From: Kutzneria sp044547355
Lineage (GTDB): Bacteria > Actinomycetota > Actinomycetes > Mycobacteriales > Pseudonocardiaceae
Length of the DNA stretch: 64,000 bases
Reading direction: 5' to 3'
Assembly: GCF_044547355.1 (NCBI RefSeq)
Contig: NZ_JBIUAG010000016.1
Location: forward strand, 124,001 to 188,000
Each line of letters starts with the position of its first letter. Position 1 is the stretch's first letter. The notes beneath the pieces were generated by a model, which saw only the letters and a list, made by a program, of their open reading frames with translations, was not told the DNA's origin and did no database searches. Positions 42,751-50,899 of this stretch are shown here, one piece after another. The position numbers were made by a program, and so were the translations under genes.

Positions 42751-43811
42751 GCCACCGTCCACTTCTGGTTGGCGGAGCCGGCGCAGTCCCAGATCTGCAG
42801 CCGGGTTCCGTTGGCAGAGCTGTTGTTCGAGGCGTCCAGACACTTGCCCAGGGCCCGGATGGTGCCGTCGCCGGGGCGGGTCCACGCCTGCGCGGCGGTG
42901 CCGTTGCAGTCGTAGAGCTGGACCGGGGTTGCGTTGGCGGAGTTGGCACTGGCGATGTCGAGGCACTTGCCCAGGGCGCGGATGGTGCCGTCGGAGCCGG
43001 CGGTCCACTGCTGGGCGGTGCTGCCGTTGCAGTCGTAGAGCTGCACTGCGGTGCCGTTGGCGCTGCTGGCGCCGGCGACGTCGACGCACTTGCCGCCGAT
43101 GCCGGTGATCGTGCCGCCGGTGGGCGGCGGCGGCGTGGTGCCGCCACCGCCGACGAACGTCGTGGCCAGTTGCTGGCCGAGGGAGACGGCGCTGCCGTGG
43201 TTCTCGATCGGGTTCACCTTGGAGTGCGGGAACACGATGTAGGTGACGCCGCTGTCGGTGCCGCCGTTCTTGGGATCAGGGTTGATGCCCAGGGATTGTG
43301 CTGTGGCGTAAGAGGATTCGCCGATGATGCCGGTCGGGCCGGTGTCGCCGACGACCGCGTAGGTCACCTGGTTGTTGTAGATCACGGCCACCACCGCGCC
43401 GCCGTCGATGCCGGCCGTGCGGTAGTCCCAGGTGCCCGACGGGCTGGGCAGCACGATGTACGGCAGCTTGGCCGCGTCCAGGGGCTGGTCGGTCGAGGTG
43501 TGGAAAGCGGTGTCCGGGTAGAAGCAGCAGTCGGTCTGCTCGTTGCACTGCGCGGTCCGCACGCCGTCGCAGTCGACGTCCATGTCGGCCTTGAAGAACA
43601 CCGCGCCGCCGGTGCTGCACACCGGGATGGTGGCGGCCTGGCCCTCGTCGGTGGCGTACTTGCCGTTGGAGATCTGTTGGCAGTTGGTCACCTTGGCCAG
43701 CAGTTGGGCGGCAGACGGGCCGCCCGGGTCGGACGCCACGGCCGGCGCGGAGCCGAACAGGGGCAGCGCCAACAGCACGCCGGCCAGCACGGTCAGAATG
43801 CGCCGGCGCAT
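42747..43811 (-). CDS. Secreted GH75 chitosanase with C-terminal ricin-type lectin domain
   Basis: A 354-aa enzyme that hydrolyses chitosan. Signal peptide MRRRILTVLAGVLLALPLFG. The GH75 domain includes the catalytic region FFKADMDVDCDGVRTAQC, DTAFHTSTDQPLDAAKLPYI and AVVGDTGPTGIIGESSYATA. After the GGGGTTPPPPTGG linker, residues about 227-354 are a beta-trefoil lectin (GKCVDVAGASSANGTAVQLYDCNG). Start overlaps the GH16 stop and its own stop overlaps the GH18 start, both as ATGA. Confidence 0.9.
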   Translation of the reverse strand: MRRRILTVLAGVLLALPLFGSAPAVASDPGGPSAAQLLAKVTNCQQISNGKYATDEGQAATIPVCSTGGAVFFKADMDVDCDGVRTAQCNEQTDCCFYPDTAFHTSTDQPLDAAKLPYIVLPSPSGTWDYRTAGIDGGAVVAVIYNNQVTYAVVGDTGPTGIIGESSYATAQSLGINPDPKNGGTDSGVTYIVFPHSKVNPIENHGSAVSLGQQLATTFVGGGGTTPPPPTGGTITGIGGKCVDVAGASSANGTAVQLYDCNGSTAQQWTAGSDGTIRALGKCLDIASANSANATPVQLYDCNGTAAQAWTRPGDGTIRALGKCLDASNNSSANGTRLQIWDCAGSANQKWTVA

Positions 43812-45046
43812 CAGCCGTTCACCGACCATTTCTGGTTGGCGGTGCCGGCGCAGTCCCAGATCTGCAGCCGGGTTCCGTTGGCGGAGCTGTTGTTCGAGGC
43901 GTCCAGACACTTGTTGGCCTGGACGTTGACGATGTCGTTGGCCCCGCTCACCGCCCAGTTCTGCGCGCCGGACCCGTTGCAGTCCCACAGTTGCACGACG
44001 GTGCCGTTGGCGGTGCCGCCGCTGGAGACGTCCAGGCACTTGCCCAGGGCGCGGATGGTGCCGTCGCCCGGACGCGACCACTGCTGGGCGGTGCTGCCGT
44101 TGCAGTCGTAGAGCTGGACCGCGGTGCCGTTGGCGCTGTTGGCCCCGGCGACGTCGACGCACTTGCCGCCGAGGCCGGTGATGCTGCCGCCACCGCCGGG
44201 CGGGGTGGTGCTGCTGGTGGTCACGTGCACGTAGTCGACGACCAGCCGGGCCGGGAACTGCGTGTTGCCGTCGGGGTTGCCGGGCCAGTAGCCGCCGACG
44301 GCCAGGTTCATGATGATGTAGAACGGGTGGTCGAACACCCACTGGTTGCCGCCGATGTCGGCCGGAGTCCTTGTCTCGTAGGCATTTCCGTCCACCGACC
44401 AGACGATCTTGTTGGGCGACCAGTCGACCGCGAAGGTGTGGAAGCCGTCGGCGAAGGACTGCCCGCCGGGCAGCGTGTAGCCGGCGCCGACGCCGGCCGA
44501 GCCGGAGTAGCCGGGGCCGTGGATGGTGCCGTGCACCGAACCCGGCTCGAAGCCGACGTTCTCCATGATGTCGATCTCGCCGCTCTGCGGCCAGCCGACG
44601 CTGCCGATGTTGTCGCCGAGCATCCAGAACGCGGGCCACATGCCCTGGCCGCGCGGGATCTGCATGCGCGTCTCGAAGTGGCCGTAGGCCTGGGTGAAGC
44701 GCTGCGAGGTGTTGAGCCGGGCCGAGGTGTACTGGCAGTATCCGTACCAGCAGTTGTTGTTGCCGGGGTTCTCCCGCTTGGCCGTGATCACCAGGTGGCC
44801 CTGGCCGTCCAGCGCGGCGTTGTTGGCGCCGGCGGTGTACCACTCCAGCTCGTGGTTGTTGACGTTGTCGCCGGTCTCGTACTGCCACTTGCTTGCGTCG
44901 GCCGGGCTGCCGGCGGCGCCGTCGAAGTCGTCGGTGAAGGTGGCGGCCGCGGGCGCGGCCGGGGCCGAGGCGGCCGTCAGTCCCAAGGGGACGATCGTGG
45001 CGGCCGTGAGCACCGCGGCCATCAGCAGATGACGTCTTCTGTGCAT
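43811..45046 (-). CDS. Secreted GH16 endo-beta-1,3-glucanase with C-terminal ricin-type lectin domain
   Basis: A 411-aa laminarinase-type enzyme. Signal peptide MHRRRHLLMAAVLTAATIVP. The GH16 catalytic motif ExDxxE is in QSGEIDIMENVGFEPG, with the family strands QYTSARLNTSQRFTQAYGHF and RMQIPRGQGMWPAFWMLGDN. From residue about 285 a beta-trefoil lectin follows (GKCVDVAGANSANGTAVQLYDCNG). First gene of the operon; a candidate promoter and DasR-like site lie about 170 bases upstream. Confidence 0.92.
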   Translation of the reverse strand: MHRRRHLLMAAVLTAATIVPLGLTAASAPAAPAAATFTDDFDGAAGSPADASKWQYETGDNVNNHELEWYTAGANNAALDGQGHLVITAKRENPGNNNCWYGYCQYTSARLNTSQRFTQAYGHFETRMQIPRGQGMWPAFWMLGDNIGSVGWPQSGEIDIMENVGFEPGSVHGTIHGPGYSGSAGVGAGYTLPGGQSFADGFHTFAVDWSPNKIVWSVDGNAYETRTPADIGGNQWVFDHPFYIIMNLAVGGYWPGNPDGNTQFPARLVVDYVHVTTSSTTPPGGGGSITGLGGKCVDVAGANSANGTAVQLYDCNGSTAQQWSRPGDGTIRALGKCLDVSSGGTANGTVVQLWDCNGSGAQNWAVSGANDIVNVQANKCLDASNNSSANGTRLQIWDCAGTANQKWSVNG

Positions 45047-45209
45047 GGGAGATCTCGCCTCTCAGGGGAACGTCAGTTCGCACCGCAGGAGGCACCGGCC
45101 GAGGGCGGATCCCGGCTGTGTGCGGCGGTTTTCCTTGCAGGGTTGCGAAATCGGTCGGGGCAGGGTCACACGTCCAACGGGCGCAGGGGATCGGCCCGCC
45201 GTGCCTGCG

Positions 45210-45239
45210 AGTATCCGAGGTATAGACCAGATTTGGCAA
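45210..45239 (-). promoter_or_regulatory. Candidate promoter with DasR-like operator for the GH16-GH75-GH18 operon
   Basis: On the minus strand, TTGCCA (45239-45234) and GATACT (45215-45210) are spaced 18 bp, a plausible -35/-10 pair. Between them the 12-mer TGGTCTATACCT (45229-45218) matches 10 of 12 positions of TGGTCTAGACCA, the core of the DasR site known from Streptomyces chitin genes. DasR senses glucosamine-6-phosphate, which fits a chitinase/chitosanase operon. Binding is an inference. Confidence 0.5.
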
Positions 45240-45307
45240 TGCTTTGGGCGCCCAGTTCGGCCAGGACTAGGAACAAGTCCCGTCGCGTCAAGATCAACTA
45301 GGACGCG

Positions 45308-45347
45308 GCGAACCGTCCGGCGCGGGAGTCCACGCCGGACGGTTCGC
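45308..45347 (-). terminator. Hairpin after the second GH16 gene
   Basis: GCGAACCGTCCGGCG (45308-45322) pairs perfectly over 15 bp with 45333-45347 around a 10-base loop, 16 bases beyond the stop codon. No T-run follows, as is common in actinobacteria. It separates this gene from the next operon. Confidence 0.7.
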
Positions 45348-45362
45348 TGAAACCGTGATATG

Positions 45363-46199
45363 TCAGCTCACGTGCACATAATCCACGACGAGCTTGGCCG
45401 GGAACGGGGTGCTGCTGTTGGGGTCGCCGGGCCAGTAGCCGCCGACCGCCAGGTTGAGGATGATGAAGAAGCCGTGGTTGAACGCCCAGCTCTTGCCGCC
45501 CAGATCGGCCGGCGTGCGGGTCTGGTAGGCGTGCCCGTCCACCGACCACACGATCTTGTTGGGCGACCAGTCGACGGCGTAGGTGTGGAAGCCGTCGGCG
45601 AAGACCGGTCCGCTGTAGGCGGCGCCGATGCCGCCGGAGCCGGAGTAGCCCGGGCCGTGAATGGTGCCGTGCACCGTGTTCGGCTCGAAGCCGACGTTCT
45701 CCATCACGTCGATCTCGCCGCAGTTGGGCCAGCCCACGCTGCCGATGTTGGTGCCCAGCAGCCAGAACGCCGGCCACATGCCCTGGCCGCGCGGGATCTG
45801 CATGCGCGCCTCGACATGGCCGTACTGGGCGGTGAACTTGCCGGAGGTGTTGAGCCGGGCCGATGTGTACTGGCACGCGCCGTACCAGCAGGTGTGGCCG
45901 CCCTCCTTCTTGGCGGTGATCACCAGGTGGCCCTGGCCGTCCAGGGCCCCGTTGGCCGCGCCGGAGGTGTACCACTGGCGCTCGTGGTTGTTGACGTTGT
46001 CGCCGGTCTCGTACTGCCACTTGCTGCCGTCGGCGGCCGCGCCGGCCGGTCCGTTGAAGTCGTCGGTGAAGGTGGCGGCCAGCTGGGGCTGGGCGGGCGC
46101 GGCGTTGCCGATCGCGCCCGTCGTGGTCATGGCCATCACCGCCGCCGCGGCGGCCGCGACGGCCACCGCGATACGACGGGATCGGGTAAGTGACGTCAT
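45363..46199 (-). CDS. Secreted GH16 endo-beta-1,3-glucanase without lectin domain
   Basis: A 278-aa enzyme closely similar to the catalytic part of the GH16 protein at 43811 (QYETGDNVNNHERQWYTSG, NCGEIDVMENVGFEPN with ExDxxE, ADGFHTYAVDWSPNKIVWSV). It ends at VVDYVHVS, exactly where the paralogue goes into its lectin linker. Basic N-terminus and hydrophobic stretch indicate export. GGAGAGG precedes the ATG. The pair points to a duplication followed by loss or gain of the lectin. Confidence 0.9.
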   Translation of the reverse strand: MTSLTRSRRIAVAVAAAAAAVMAMTTTGAIGNAAPAQPQLAATFTDDFNGPAGAAADGSKWQYETGDNVNNHERQWYTSGAANGALDGQGHLVITAKKEGGHTCWYGACQYTSARLNTSGKFTAQYGHVEARMQIPRGQGMWPAFWLLGTNIGSVGWPNCGEIDVMENVGFEPNTVHGTIHGPGYSGSGGIGAAYSGPVFADGFHTYAVDWSPNKIVWSVDGHAYQTRTPADLGGKSWAFNHGFFIILNLAVGGYWPGDPNSSTPFPAKLVVDYVHVS

Positions 46200-46308
46200 T
46201 GTCGCCTCTCCAGGTCGAACCGCGACGCGTCTTGGGAGGCGGCGGCGGCTCACGTGTGGTGAACCGCCCAAAACGCGACGTGCAGGGGTGCTCAACATAG
46301 CGAACGGA

Positions 46309-46343
46309 CATAGTTCACGGCTAGATGCAAGCCGTGAGCTATG
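46309..46343. terminator. Hairpin between the ROK and GH16 genes
   Basis: CATAGTTCACGGCT (46309-46322) pairs with AGCCGTGAGCTATG (46330-46343) with one mismatch and a 7-base loop. It lies about 100 bases after the ROK stop and 110 bases before the GH16 start, so it may terminate the ROK transcript or regulate the GH16 promoter. Confidence 0.5.
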
Positions 46344-46441
46344 GGGCGAAGCCTAGAAAGACGACAACCCGCCCGTCGGGGTCGCCGGGGTGCGGAGCAG
46401 GGAGAGCCGGCGGTCGGAGCGCGCCGGCCACACCCGAGGCT

Positions 46442-47668
46442 TCAGGCCACGCTGCGGGTGGACTCGCGGGGATCGCCGCCGGCGTCGAGCAGCGCCGCCA
46501 CCGGAAGTGTCGCCGCCCCAACGGCGACCGCGTCCGGCCCGAGCTTGCACAGATCAATCGAGGTTTGCTCATACGGGTGCCGAAGCGCGTGTTCGGCGGT
46601 GGCCTTCTTGACCCCCTCCAGCCACTGCTCGCCCATGGCCAGCCCGGCCCAGCCGCCGATCACGATGCGCTCGGGGTTGAACAGGTTGACCAGGTTGGCG
46701 ATGCCGGCCCCGACGTAGCCGGCGGTGTCGTCCAGCACCTTGGCCGCGATCTTGGAGGTGTCGGCCGCGGCCACCAGCGCGGCCAGCGCCGCCTGCTCGT
46801 CGGCGTCGACCGTGCCGCGGCCACCGCGGGCCTTGCGGTAGCGGTCGAGAATGCCCTCCGCGCCGATGTAGGCCTCCAGGCAGCCGCGCGCCCCGCAGCG
46901 GCACTGCCGCCCGCCGTAGACGATGGTGGTGTGGCCCCATTCGCCGGCGCTGCTGCTGTAGCCGGCGTAGGTCTGGCCGTCGGTGATCACCGCCGCGCCC
47001 ACCCCGGAGCCGACCAGCACGATCACCGCGTGCCGCGCGCCCCGGCCGGCGCCGAACCACATCTCGGCCTGGCCCTGGGTCTTGGCCCCGTTGTCCAGGA
47101 ACAGCGGCAGCCGGATGCCCTGGTCGCGCAGCATGGACGGCAGCGGCACGGCGTCCCAGCCGATGGTCTGGGCGTGCACCAGGGTCCGGGTGCCCTTCTC
47201 CACGGTGCCGGGCACGCCGATGCCCACGCCGAGCACGCTGCTCTCGGTCACGTCGGCGGCCTCGATCACCTGGCGCAGCCCCTCGGCGGTGCGGGCCACC
47301 ACCTCGGCCGGGTCCGGCTCCACCGAGTTGAGCTGGAGGTCGGCCGCGGCCAGCCGGGTCATGGCCAGGTCGAACAGCTCCACCTTGACCCCGGTCTCGC
47401 CGACGTCGATGCCGACCACGTGCGCGTACTGGGGGTCCACGCGCAGCAGCACCCGGGGCCGGCCGCCGTCCGACTCCACCAGGCCCGCCTCCACGATCAG
47501 CCGATCCTCGACCAGCTCGGCGGTCACGTTGCTGACGGTGGCCGCGGACAGGCCGGTGAGCTGGCTCAGCTCGTGCCGGCTCAGCGGCCCGTCGAAGAAC
47601 AGCTTCGACAGCAGCGTGGACCTGTTGTGGCGGCGAAGATCGCGAACCGTGGTGCGCTTTGGTTCCAT
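46442..47668 (-). CDS. ROK-family transcriptional regulator
   Basis: A 408-aa repressor of the NagC/XylR type. N-terminal winged HTH: NRSTLLSKLFFDGPLSRHELSQ and TGLSAATVSNVTAEL. The ROK kinase-like domain has VVGIDVGETGVKVELFDL, the sugar-binding GAGEWGH-like GEWGHTTIV and the zinc motif QCRCGARGCLEAY. The divergent neighbour is the oligosaccharide importer and GH1 operon, so it probably represses that in the absence of a beta-glucoside. I chose the ATG at 47668 (MEPKRTTVRDLRRHNR). Confidence 0.88.
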   Translation of the reverse strand: MEPKRTTVRDLRRHNRSTLLSKLFFDGPLSRHELSQLTGLSAATVSNVTAELVEDRLIVEAGLVESDGGRPRVLLRVDPQYAHVVGIDVGETGVKVELFDLAMTRLAAADLQLNSVEPDPAEVVARTAEGLRQVIEAADVTESSVLGVGIGVPGTVEKGTRTLVHAQTIGWDAVPLPSMLRDQGIRLPLFLDNGAKTQGQAEMWFGAGRGARHAVIVLVGSGVGAAVITDGQTYAGYSSSAGEWGHTTIVYGGRQCRCGARGCLEAYIGAEGILDRYRKARGGRGTVDADEQAALAALVAAADTSKIAAKVLDDTAGYVGAGIANLVNLFNPERIVIGGWAGLAMGEQWLEGVKKATAEHALRHPYEQTSIDLCKLGPDAVAVGAATLPVAALLDAGGDPRESTRSVA

Positions 47669-47718
47669 GGGGTGCCCATCGACGGTGGGGACGTCTGCGT
47701 GACAGGATGCCGGACCGA

Positions 47719-47741
47719 CTAAGTTAGCGCCATAATTTAAT
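47719..47741. promoter_or_regulatory. Candidate ROK operator, copy near the ROK gene
   Basis: On the minus strand this AT-rich element reads TTAAATTATGGCGCTAACTT, 51-73 bases before the ROK start. It resembles the element at 48060 (TTAAATT-nn-GG-n(2-3)-TAAnTT). AT-rich motifs stand out strongly in this high-GC DNA. Confidence 0.5.
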
Positions 47742-48059
47742 ACAGCAAGAAACCCGGTCGGGGGACCCTGGCGGTCGCGGAAGTCCATGGCCTGTCTTGT
47801 GCCCCGAGGTTAGCCGACGTTCACAACCGTGGACGTTCGGCTCCGTCCGATCCCGACCCCTGGAACGCGGGTCCGGCCGGTCGACGCGGGCGCGGTTGCG
47901 CCGTTCGTCAGCATACGTTGACCTGTTCACGTGACCGGACGGCCCGCGAACTCGACACTCTGGGTACTCCCGCGATCGCGCACCGTGCGACTACGCTCAC
48001 ACTGCCCGACCGGCTGGTCGGGGCGGGCAGCGGCCCTAGCCTGGGTTTTTGTTCAAGGC

Positions 48060-48079
48060 TTAAATTTAGGGTTAATTTT
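48060..48079. promoter_or_regulatory. Candidate ROK operator, copy near the importer operon
   Basis: TTAAATTTAGGGTTAATTTT lies 114-133 bases before the substrate-binding protein start and resembles the element at 47719-47741 in inverted orientation. The two would let one ROK dimer set control both divergent promoters. Confidence 0.5.
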
Positions 48080-48192
48080 GTGACCGCTCCGTTATTGACG
48101 TGAGCTGTGACACGCAGGTTGACTCTGCCGCAACACCGCGCCGCCGCGGGCGGCGCACCGTCACACCTCCTCGCAGACGACAAGGAGGACCC

Positions 48193-49866
48193 ATGCGCGT
48201 CAGTCGCAGAGTGGTCTTCGCCGTAGCCGGCAGCATCCTGGCGGCCTCCGCCCTCACCGCGTGCGGTGGCGGCGGCGGATCGACCGCGAGCAGCAACGCG
48301 GCCGGCGTGCTCAACGTAGGCATGCCCAACGGGCCCCAGACGGACAACAACAACCCGTTCCTGTCCTCGTCGGCGGCCAACTCGCTCGGCTACAAGAACG
48401 TGATCTTCGAGCCGCTGGCGCTGTTCAACAAGGTCAAGCCGACCGACCCGGCCAAGCCGTGGCTGGCCACCAAGTGGGACTGGTCGAACAACTACCAGAC
48501 CCTCAACGTCACCGTGCGCGACAACGTCAAGTGGTCCGACGGCCAGGCGCTCACCGCCGACGACGTGAAGTTCACCTTCGATCTGCTCAAGGCCACGCCC
48601 GGGCTCAACCACAACGCGATCCCGGTCGACACCACCACGGTCAGCGGCAACCAGGTGACGATCACGTTCACCAGCCCGCAGTTCGTGAACGAGTACCAGA
48701 TCCTCACCGACACGCCGATCGTGCCCAAGCACCAGTGGTCCACCTTCAAGGACCCGGCCACCGACGCGGTGAAGGACCCGGTCGGCACCGGTCCGTACAC
48801 GCTCAAGACCTTCACGCCGCAGACGGTGACGCTGGACGTCCGCAGCTCCTACTGGCAGGACCTGCCCAAGGTGAAGGAGCTGCGCTACACCTCCTACACC
48901 GACAACAACTCGCAGACCACCGCCCTGGCCAACGGCTCCTGCGAGTGGGCCTTCGTGTTCATCCCGAACGCCAAGGCGGTCTTCACCAGCAAGGACCCGG
49001 CGCACTACCAGCTGTTCTTCCCGCCGGACCTGGCGCTGCACGGCCTGTGGATCAACACCCAGAAGGCCCCGTTCAACGACCCGACGCTGCGTCAGGCGAT
49101 GAACATGGTGGTCAACCGGGACGACATCTTCAACCAGGGTGAGTCCGGCTACTTCTACCCGCCGGTCACCAACATCACCGGCATCCCGACGCCGGCCGGC
49201 GAGTCCTTCATCGCCCAGCAGTACAAGAACCAGAACGTCAAGGTCGACGTGGACGGCGCCAAGAAGAAGCTGACCGACGCCGGCTACACCTACGACGGCG
49301 CCACGCTGAAGGACAAGACCGGCAAGCCGGTGACGCTGACCCTGACCGACCCGGCCGGCTGGTCCGACTACCAGACCGACCTGGAGATCATCAAGGACAA
49401 CTTCTCCAAGATCGGCATCACCGCCACCGTCGACAAGGCCAACCAGGACACCTGGACCAAGGACATCGACACCGGCAACTTCGACGCCGCGATGCACTGG
49501 ACCGACGGCGGCGCCACCCCGTACAAGCTGTACAAGTCGATCATGGACGGCGACCTGTACAAGCCGATCGGCACCCCGGGCGTGAACGGCAACTACGGCC
49601 GCTTCCAGAGCCAGCAGGCCACCGACGCGCTGAAGGCCTACGCCAACGCCGCCGACGACGCCGGCCGCACCGCCGCGCTCAACACGCTCCAGCAGATCTT
49701 CGTGGAGCAGATGCCGATCATCCCGACCAGCGCGTCCAACCTCGGTGGCGAGTACAGCACCAAGAACTGGACCGGCTGGCCGAGCAACGACAACCCGTAC
49801 GCCGACGCGCACCCGACCCTTCCCGGTGCCCTCGACGTCATCCTGCACCTGAGGCCGGCCTCCTGA
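48193..49866 (+). CDS. Oligosaccharide/peptide ABC transporter substrate-binding lipoprotein (SBP family 5)
   Basis: A 557-aa extracellular binding protein. Lipobox LTACGG at about residues 21-26. SBP_bac_5 features: WLATKWDWSNNYQTLNVTVRDNVKWSDGQALTADDVKFTF (split strands), DPVGTGPYTLK, LWINTQKAPFNDPTLRQAMNM. The family binds peptides or beta-glucosides such as cellobiose and laminaribiose. The GH1 gene in the operon and the GH16 glucanases nearby favour beta-glucan oligomers. Confidence 0.88.
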   Translation: MRVSRRVVFAVAGSILAASALTACGGGGGSTASSNAAGVLNVGMPNGPQTDNNNPFLSSSAANSLGYKNVIFEPLALFNKVKPTDPAKPWLATKWDWSNNYQTLNVTVRDNVKWSDGQALTADDVKFTFDLLKATPGLNHNAIPVDTTTVSGNQVTITFTSPQFVNEYQILTDTPIVPKHQWSTFKDPATDAVKDPVGTGPYTLKTFTPQTVTLDVRSSYWQDLPKVKELRYTSYTDNNSQTTALANGSCEWAFVFIPNAKAVFTSKDPAHYQLFFPPDLALHGLWINTQKAPFNDPTLRQAMNMVVNRDDIFNQGESGYFYPPVTNITGIPTPAGESFIAQQYKNQNVKVDVDGAKKKLTDAGYTYDGATLKDKTGKPVTLTLTDPAGWSDYQTDLEIIKDNFSKIGITATVDKANQDTWTKDIDTGNFDAAMHWTDGGATPYKLYKSIMDGDLYKPIGTPGVNGNYGRFQSQQATDALKAYANAADDAGRTAALNTLQQIFVEQMPIIPTSASNLGGEYSTKNWTGWPSNDNPYADAHPTLPGALDVILHLRPAS

Positions 49867-49867
49867 C

Positions 49868-50899
49868 ATGACTGACAAGACCGGTGAGGTCGTCCTGGAA
49901 GTAGACGGTCTCAGCAAGCACTTCCCGGTGCGCAGAAAAGGCCGGGAGCTACTGACCCGCAAGGCACGCAGCGTGCACGCGGTCGACGACGTCAGCTTCA
50001 CGCTGCGCCGCGGCCACGTCACGGCGATGGTGGGCGAGTCCGGTTCGGGCAAGTCCACCGTCGCCCGGCTGCTGGCCCAGCTGCACCACCCGACCTCGGG
50101 CGAGATCCGCTTGCACGGCAAGCCGGTCAACGTCAGAGCCGGGCGCCGGTTCCGGGAGTACGTCCGGCGGGTGCAGATGATCTTCCAGGACCCCTTCGGC
50201 TCCCTCAATCCCGTGCACACGGTGCGCTACCACCTGACCAGGTCGCTGCGCATCCACGGCAACGCCAACGGGAATCTCGAGGAGGCCCTGCGTGAGCTGC
50301 TGACCCGGGTGCAGCTCACGCCGCCGGAGCGCTACATCGACAAGTTCCCGCACGAGCTGTCCGGCGGGCAGCGCCAGCGCGTGGCCATCGCCCGCGCGCT
50401 CGGCGCCAACCCGGAGGCGCTGCTGGCCGACGAGCCGGTGTCCATGTTGGACGTCTCCATCCGGCTCGGCGTGCTGAACCTGTTGCGGGACCTGAAGGAA
50501 CGCCTCAACCTGGCGATCCTCTACATCACCCACGACATCGCGTCGGCCCGCTACTTCGCCGACGACACGGTGGTCATGTACGCGGGCCGGATGGTGGAGG
50601 GCGGCGACAGCGAGACCGTCACCCAGAATCCGGCCCACCCGTACACCCAGCTGCTGATCGACTCCGCTCCCGACCCCGACCGGCCCGCGCGGGCCGACGA
50701 GGTCGGGGGCGAGCCGCCCAGCCTGATCCGGCCGCCGCAGGGCTGCCGGTTCAACCCGCGCTGCCCGCACGTGATGCAGCGGTGCAAGACGGAACTGCCG
50801 CCCCGGCTGGAGATCGGCGACGAGCCCGGCCACTGGGCCGCGTGCTGGCTCTACGCCGAGAAGCCGGCGGTGGCGGCGAGCGGGGAGGCGGCCGGATGA
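49868..50899 (+). CDS. ABC transporter ATP-binding protein (Dpp/OppF type)
   Basis: A 343-aa ATPase. Walker A GESGSGKSTVARLL, Q-loop MIFQDPFGSLNPV, signature LSGGQRQRVAIARAL, Walker B ALLADEP with the following VSMLDVS and switch His in YITHDI. The C-terminal oligo_HPY region ends with CRFNPRCPHVMQRC, four Cys typical of this family. One base after the binding-protein gene and coupled (ATGA) to the first permease. Confidence 0.92.
   Translation: MTDKTGEVVLEVDGLSKHFPVRRKGRELLTRKARSVHAVDDVSFTLRRGHVTAMVGESGSGKSTVARLLAQLHHPTSGEIRLHGKPVNVRAGRRFREYVRRVQMIFQDPFGSLNPVHTVRYHLTRSLRIHGNANGNLEEALRELLTRVQLTPPERYIDKFPHELSGGQRQRVAIARALGANPEALLADEPVSMLDVSIRLGVLNLLRDLKERLNLAILYITHDIASARYFADDTVVMYAGRMVEGGDSETVTQNPAHPYTQLLIDSAPDPDRPARADEVGGEPPSLIRPPQGCRFNPRCPHVMQRCKTELPPRLEIGDEPGHWAACWLYAEKPAVAASGEAAG

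Larger units (their letters stand above)
47669..48192. other. Divergent promoter region between the ROK and importer genes
   Basis: A 524-bp gap without a convincing gene on either strand. It holds the two AT-rich elements listed separately and a TTGACT at 48118 that could be a -35 box for the importer operon. The importer has a strong AAGGAGGA ribosome site. Confidence 0.5.

Noticed and set aside
43812..45239. Upstream extension of the chitosanase frame over the GH16 gene
   Set aside because: The open frame continues by chance; the signal peptide and ATGA junction at 43811 fix the real start.
47908..50220. Minus-strand frame of 770 codons across the ABC binding-protein and ATPase genes
   Set aside because: Val/Gly/Arg-rich mirror of the ABC genes, which have full Walker and signature motifs.
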